Shown one piece after another: positions 58,373 through 64,000 of a DNA stretch of 64,000 nucleotides. Origin of the DNA: Enchytraeus crypticus (taxonomy: Eukaryota; Annelida; Clitellata; Enchytraeida; Enchytraeidae); assembly GCA_905160935.1 (NCBI GenBank), contig CAJHZI010000449.1, positions 965,001 to 1,029,000 on the forward strand. Direction: 5' to 3'. How positions within the stretch are numbered: the stretch's first letter is position 1; every line of letters begins with the position of its first letter. The notes under the pieces are model-generated. The model saw only the letters and a list, made by a program, of their open reading frames with translations. It did no database searches and was not told where the DNA came from. A program made the position numbers and the translations under genes.

Positions 58373-58740
58373 GCAGCAACCACAATCTGGAACTCTTTAC
58401 CTGCTAACCGTCGCTCTTGTTTTTCTTTTTCAACTTTCTCTAGCAAGCCTAAGACTTACCTTTTCCCACCATAGACATAATCAATCTACCCTGACTATTT
58501 TTTGATCACCGGACTGGCTTCCTTTTAGGACCTTACTTCTCCTCAGCACATTTCTTTTGCAGATTGGTCTGGGTGAATTGATCTGTAGTGATATGTGCTG
58601 TGGGAAGGTCCCTGACATCATCCCTTGATGAGGAAACGGACGTTAAACCTTTATTATTATTATTATTATTATTATCATTATTATTATTATTTTTATTATT
58701 ATTATTATTATTATTATTACTACTACTACTACTACTATTA
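58373..58740 (+). repeat. CR1/L2-like LINE: RT C-terminus, 3' UTR and (TTA)n tail
   Basis: 58373-58474 reads AATTIWNSLPANRRS, then SSKPKTYLF and a stop at 58472-58474, the usual end of CR1/L2-type polyproteins (WNSLP ... LK..LF). A 3' UTR of ~190 bp follows (GATCACCGGACTGGCTTCC ... GAGGAAACGGACGTTAAACC), then ~85 bp of TTA/CTA triplets. Same UTR as at 22899-23085. Confidence 0.8.
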
Positions 58741-59934
58741 ATTGTAAGTAAATGTTTAACTATTATTTTATCGCTGATCTCTTGGTGATTAACATGGTCA
58801 AATTATTATTTACATTAGAGTGCATTACTGACTGAGAAGTAAATAAGAATAGTAAAATAATAATAATCATAATTAATATAGCCACTCCCTGAACTGTTTC
58901 GTTCTATAAAATGTGTGAAATTACGCGAACAAACTATCCAATAAAAATATAATAAAACAGAAAATTAAAATGCTAGATAAAATCGATTTACATCGACTAA
59001 ACTCCTAAGAAACAAATAGGGATTCAACAGTATTCCAGTCAAATTAATATCCTCGCTATCCGGCCATCTCGAGTCCACATCTGCTAGGACTCAAATCTTT
59101 CGTCCACAACTTCCGTCTTAGGCGGACTTTTGATTAGACGGCATCTGACATCGGGGGTTTTCTGATAATTCGACAGCACTGCTTGCGTTCAATACACAAA
59201 TCCGTGACCACAAAGTATCGCAGCAATTCTGGGCTTATTTTAAGAACTCCGCACGCGTGGTGTCGCTTCGAGATAACATCTAAAAATAGACCGGCGTAAT
59301 TGCAATTCCTGTGAGTTGTGGGGGATATGTAGCGAATTCTCAGAGTAAACTTTAATTTCCTTAGGCCTACTCGATGCTATTTTCCGTTCTCTTTCGTTTT
59401 GCATTTTCTATTTGGACGTTGTCGGACTGTCGTTTGATCTTACTTCTTGCTACTTGGTAGGTTTTGGTTCAAGCCTGCGCAAAGATTATATTGTTCAATG
59501 GAACTAAATCTGTGTTAAAGTTATTCTAAATTTTATTTTTATATTACATGTATATGTAGCTATTTTTCTAATAAGAAGAAGCTACCAGTGGATTTCTAGA
59601 CAATTATGTGCATCGCTAAAATTTTAATTACGGATATTGTGTAAATATCAACTCAGATTAAATTCTGAAACTAAGATATGAAATAATAATTAGCAATTAA
59701 TGCGGATACTAAAAACAGTACGATCAGTTTTAAAAGTGAACCACTGATTATAATTGGAAACTAAATTAAGAGAGATTGAGATTCTGTGAAAGAGAGAGCG
59801 AGACGGAGTGCGAGAAAGAGATATAGATATGATGGATATAGAGATAGGGGTAGAGAGAGAGAGAGGGGGGGGGGATACAGAGAATTAAAGGGAGAAAGAT
59901 CAGGAGGCAGTAGGCTGATACTAAAACTAAAAAG

Positions 59935-60065
59935 CTGAAGACAAGTTTAACGCCAGTTTCCTGATCGAATAGCATGTCAGTGACCAGGAGAGCATTGGAA
60001 TTGAATTATGCACCTACTGATCTGCTGTCTAACAACTTGCCAACAAGCCACCGGCGCAGCCCAAA
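59935..60065 (-). repeat. SINE-T variant subfamily, minus
   Basis: GACAAGTTTAACGCCAGTTT, AGCATGTCAGTGACCAGGAG, CACCTACTGATCTGCTGTC, GCCACCGGCGCAGCCC on the plus strand. Confidence 0.7.
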
Positions 60066-60169
60066 TTAGGAAGACTAATATAGTTTGAGATGGCAAGAGA
60101 GGACTAGAATATAGTAAAATACCATATAGTGTTCTAAAATAATGTATATACATCTCTACATCTCTCTTA

Positions 60170-60345
60170 GTGAACGGCAGGTCCTTGATTTACAATCCAA
60201 CCAATCCTATCATCAGCATTCTATTCCATCTCTACTTACTAATTGTTATCAAAGCATCCGAGAGAAAACTCTCTCTTAACGCACTACCTACTGGCAGGTC
60301 CATGGTATATAGCGCCTCCACTCATCTCTATCTTTCCGTTTTCCT
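60170..60345 (-). repeat. Two (GA)n-tailed LINE ends
   Basis: GTGAACGGCAGGTCCTTGAT (60170) and CACTACCTACTGGCAGGTCC, ATGGTATATAGCGCCTCC (60281), both minus-oriented, only remnants of the CT run left. Confidence 0.6.
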
Positions 60346-61319
60346 ATTCGTATCCACAAACGAGTAGTGAGTTAAACATTTTATAATATTCCTTTTAATA
60401 TACCATTATTCTTGGGGATTCTGCTAATGACGAGGTGGGTCCCATATGCCTTCCTCAGCAACTAATTTAAATACATATACAACAAAATTAAAATTACAAT
60501 ACAAATACATTCTGCTCTCTGTAAGCCTCCAGTTTATTCCTTCCTCATCAATTCACTAACGCCATGGACCCAGAATTCATTGATTACCTTAAGAAAACTA
60601 TTTATAGGACTTGGAGGCATCAATAGTCCCCATACAGATCTCTAAGCTCAATAGATATTCCACATATAGATCTCTAAGCTCAACCTTGAAGCCTGGAATA
60701 CATCAGTGTTCAACCACTGCGTGTAACTAATGGGGGGACGATGTCAACCGGCTTCGTTAGATTTACAGAGTAGTCAGAAATTGCAAAGGCTCAGAATTTA
60801 AATTCAATGTGTCTCTTCGCAGGCACATTCAACAAAAACTCTATCAAAAAATCAATTTCTTGATATGATTAAAGCGTCACTGTTTATTGTTTCTTTTCAG
60901 ACTTCGCCGCGCTTTCGCTAGATACAAATTGGAGGTAGGAAATCAAAACAACACAACGAAAGCTAGCCAAGATGTCTCATAACAGCTAGAAAGCAAATAC
61001 AAATAAATAACTTACATTCAAAATATATTACAAAGAACCAAGAACTACAATTAAAAACGTTAAACATTTTATCTGTAAAACAACTGCAAATAAACAACTT
61101 ACACACAAAATATTTTACAAGTAACCTCTTGATGAAATATCAGTACAGTGGGAACCACCATCAGAAGTGCAATCTTTACATTTGAAAGCATGAAATCGAA
61201 AGAACATATGTTTGGTAGCGAGAACATTAATATTTTTATACATGTGTAATAAGTTAAAAATAAAATTGTCACACTATGAAAGGCAAGATTTTCCTGTTAT
61301 TTTTCTGTTAATTGATTTG

Positions 61320-61502
61320 TCCATGAGCAGCGATCTGCGCCTAAATCACCTTTTCTTTAACTCCCTTTACTTTGGACTGAATTTTTAGATTTTGGAATTT
61401 GCACGTTTTTGGACCTTCTTTTTGCTCGCTGGCTTGATTTTGTCTCATTAGTGCTCGATGTTGTCATTGATGACTGTAGCACTCTAATCGTTGTTGTTGT
61501 TA
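61320..61502 (+). repeat. TAATCG-tailed repeat, near full length
   Basis: CCATGAGCAGCGATCTGCGC, TTTACTTTGGACTGAATTTT, GGACCTTCTTTTTGCTCGCT, GTAGCACTCTAATCGTTGTT. Confidence 0.7.
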
Positions 61503-62264
61503 AGAGAGGGAGCCATAGAGTTAAATCATAGTCTTTCTAACTCTATTCGTAAAACGTTGGGGAGGCCGGGAAAGCCTTACAATCAGCCAAAGCACTGCCA
61601 AAATAAAACATGTATATGATGAATGACCGGCAGTCTACAGCGGTCAGTCTGCACTTGGAACGATCGTCTTGGAATACCTGAACGACGTGTGACGACAGCT
61701 TGGATGCTATAAGGACCGGGTGGAACATCCTGTAGACATACAACTGAAGAAGACTACGGGAAACCATCTCAGAATCCATATGGTTTCCAAGCCATAGGCT
61801 ACATTAAGGTGTAGATGAGGCAAAGTCATCTGTGAAAGGATTAATTCGATAGTCGATGGTGTGATCTCTATGGAGCGTGAAAAGTAGCGTTTGAGGAGGA
61901 ATATGTACCTTGGACATGCCGCTTGACAGAACTCTAGAGAGATACAATATATCGCACAAACATGTTCCATATATCACAACAGATATTTGAGAGAAACAAG
62001 ACAATCAGTTGAACTTCCTGTATTTTGGATGATCTCTGACGGTAGGCTATCCTTTTTGATTTTGAAGGTGACGAAGAATTTAAACAAAGCGACATTTAAA
62101 ATTAAATTTTTTTACAGTTTTTAATGCAAGACTATTTGGAAGCTTATTCGAACAGCATGTGTATATCTGATGTTTTAGTAGTATTTTAAGAACTTTTTAT
62201 TGGATTACAATATGGAGTTAGGCAGTGATACTCATATTTATTCATTTCTATGTTTTCCATCTCT

Positions 62265-62335
62265 CTCCCCATTCGTACTTGATAATATCAGGAACGACAG
62301 TAGCACTCTAATCGTATTGTTGTTGTCTTTGTAAT
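62265..62335 (+). repeat. TAATCG-tailed repeat, internally deleted
   Basis: TCTCTCCCCATTCGTACTTG joined to GACAGTAGCACTCTAATCGT; the centre is missing. Confidence 0.5.
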
Positions 62336-62490
62336 AGGTATCTATAGATACCACTCTGCAGCTGATCCTTTCATTTTTTCATCCTTTCATTACTAGTCCG
62401 CTTAACAGTCTAAGAATTCGGTGACATTGAAAAACGATTAAATGAAGTTCTAGAATCATTGTAGGTATATTATGTACGAAATATTATGTA

Positions 62491-62567
62491 CTAACCGGCG
62501 CGATGGAGCTTAACTTCGTTCAATTAACGCGCAGCTTAACCGAGTGCGCTAATTCCCGCCCCAGACA
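62491..62567 (-). repeat. SINE-5S, copy D, 3'-truncated
   Basis: On the minus strand: GGGCGGGAATTAGCGCACTC, GGTTAAGCTGCGCG, GAAGTTAAGCTCCATCGCGC, CGGTTAGTAC, then unrelated AT-rich sequence. Only the first ~70 nt of the 5S head remain; body and tail are gone. Confidence 0.8.
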
Positions 62568-63166
62568 TGTCGTACGAAACTCAAACAGTGCTTTAAACTT
62601 CTTAGCATAGTCCGGAAATGTAACTTTAGAGGTAGATATCTTCCAAAAAATGTGGAGTGGGGTGACGTTATGTAGTTGGGGGCGGACGTTAGGAAGCGTG
62701 GGTGGCATGAATCAAGCATCGAGGTCCTGTTCTGAATATCCGTAAAAGCCGAGGATATTCTTTACAGCCTGACTTCCGGATATCCTCCATGTCAGAAGTT
62801 TTGCCTGGGTTGTGTCAGAGTATTTTATATTTACTACACCAGAAGGTAAAAATTAAAATGAGAAATGTTTAAAATATCATTGAAAATGGGATAAATTGGT
62901 ATACATTAAATTATTATTATTCCGTATATAGTTATACAAATGACAACCGCATATGTTTACAAAGTTTTCTTTCTTGGTTGGTGTCTTTGTAGCTTCGTTC
63001 TTTCTAGTCTAATATTTATTACTATGATGCTAGTAAACTACATGTTGCTAAACTATACTATTTGTATTTGTATTACTATGCCACTAGTTCCAAGTATGTA
63101 ATTATGTTCGATTGATCCGTCTATCTGCAGTTGTCAGATTGTTTTAAATAAACGAAGGTATATATA

Positions 63167-63275
63167 CAGGGGCGGTTCTGGCTTATGCAAAATGGGGTGG
63201 CCAGAGGGGTGGCAAGGTAAAATTTAGGGGGGCCCATCTGAAGATTTTTTTCGGGGAGGGCGCAATTAAACCCCT
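63167..63275 (+). repeat. Possible DNA-transposon terminus
   Basis: Begins CAGGGGCGGTTCTGGCTT, then G-rich GGGGTGGCCAGAGGGGTGGC and GGGGGGCCCATCTGAAG. CAGGGGCGG with a G-rich subterminal stretch recalls hAT ends, and GGGGTGGCCAGA also occurs, inverted, at 40400-40440. No partner end or transposase seen. Confidence 0.35.
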
Positions 63276-63919
63276 TCGCCGAAGGAGGAATTTTTGAAAT
63301 TATAGTCATGAAACCGTATATTTTCTGCGCATCTTATAAATAGGCCTATAGCGGACTATTTTTCTTTTTGGAATCTGTCATTAATAAATCTTTTCTATTA
63401 TATTTCATCTTCATCATCATCACATCTGTCTAAATAAACATAAAAAATCTGGAGTGCATGCAGTCCCTGGCAACATCCAAAAACATTTATAAAAATGTTT
63501 ATAAAAAATATATAAAAACATATATAAAACATTTATAAAAATTTCTAAATTTTTTTATAAAAATTATACTAAACAAATAGCTAAAACAATTAACGTAGAA
63601 ATTTGTAAACTTAAACGTTTTAAATTCGCATTAAAAGGAAACATTTGCAATTTTCCCAAATCATGAAATAAAATGAACATAAAGTGAGCGAAACCTTCAT
63701 TAAATAGCCTACTTAATATATGAATTACATATATTTATTGTGATTGAGTACTATAGGCCTAAATGCTAGAAATAAAGAAAATGATATCTTAGCTGTATTG
63801 CTAAAACTGTATCAAATAGCGGCAATGGTTCATTCTGATGAAGCCCAAAACTGAATGAGAAGTAGAATGAACAATCTACCGACTCAAAGACTCCCAGTCA
63901 GATGGCGAGCGTCCTTAAT

Positions 63920-64000
63920 TACGTATTAATAAATGAGTTGCGACCAGAACGCAAGCCTCCTTTTCATTAATTTCCTTTATCTTTGGACTGATTTTTTTAA
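63920..64000 (+). repeat. TAATCG-tailed repeat, cut by the window edge
   Basis: ATGAGTTGCGACCAGAACGC, CCTCCTTTTCATTAATTTCC, TTTATCTTTGGACTG: the start of a copy that continues past 64000. Confidence 0.6.

Larger units (their letters stand above)
52805..64000. other. 5' flank of the EGF-ligand gene, no further gene seen
   Basis: Repeats are listed separately. 53000-53730, 55030-56230, 57060-57610, 58745-59930, 60370-61320 and 62570-63160 are mostly AT-rich and unassigned. 59030-59340 is richer in GC and could be a 5' exon or promoter of the ligand gene. A small GA-tailed LINE end may lie at 61895-61935. Confidence 0.5.

Noticed and set aside
60895..60945. Possible short exon between TTTTCAG and GGTAGG
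   Set aside because: About 34 bp with acceptable splice-like ends but no neighbouring exon or recognisable peptide.

Overview
This is AT-rich nuclear DNA of an invertebrate animal: genes split by phase-consistent GT-AG introns, dense SINE/LINE insertions and many microsatellites. Protein similarity by eye and the mixture of tRNA- and 5S-derived SINEs suit a lophotrochozoan, perhaps a mollusc; that taxonomic placement is an inference.

Four genes can be assembled exon by exon. (1) 2864-16120, minus: a complete 13-exon cytohesin (coiled coil, Sec7 ARF-GEF, PH, basic tail; 389 aa). (2) 19058-19534, plus: a small two-exon gene for a 103-aa acidic protein with a PC4/p15-like segment. (3) 21156-33800, plus: a complete 10-coding-exon mitochondrial 3-ketoacyl-CoA thiolase (ACAA2-like, 399 aa). 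(4) 36995-52802, minus: five exons giving a 279-aa single-pass membrane protein with one neuregulin-type EGF domain, i.e. a candidate ErbB/EGFR ligand. The four genes are not an operon or an obvious pathway: vesicle/ARF signalling, a possible DNA-binding protein, fatty-acid oxidation and growth-factor signalling.

The rest is repeats. Thiolase intron 3 holds a nested pair: a truncated LINE 3' end starting a few bases after the splice donor, and in its (TTA)n tail a nearly full-length single-ORF non-LTR retrotransposon with an apparent restriction-like endonuclease and one frameshift. Recurrent families are a tRNA-derived SINE (here SINE-T), a 5S-rRNA-derived SINE (SINE-5S), a LINE with a (GA)n tail, a CR1/L2-like LINE whose 3' end resembles the end of SINE-T, a GATG-tailed repeat and a TAATCG-tailed repeat.

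The most unusual signal is that exon edges of two unrelated genes have been tandemly duplicated together with their splice sites: the donor and the acceptor of cytohesin exon 5, and the acceptor of thiolase exon 4. Each duplicate that retains the exon edge would lead to an in-frame stop if used. Several acceptors in both genes are also preceded by (TTGA)n tracts, which are strings of YTNAY branch-point-like motifs. Several perfect foldback hairpins, a cluster of seven TAATTA-containing 17-mers and a possible alternative exon in the neuregulin-like gene are also reported. All identifications are by reading; no database search was made.
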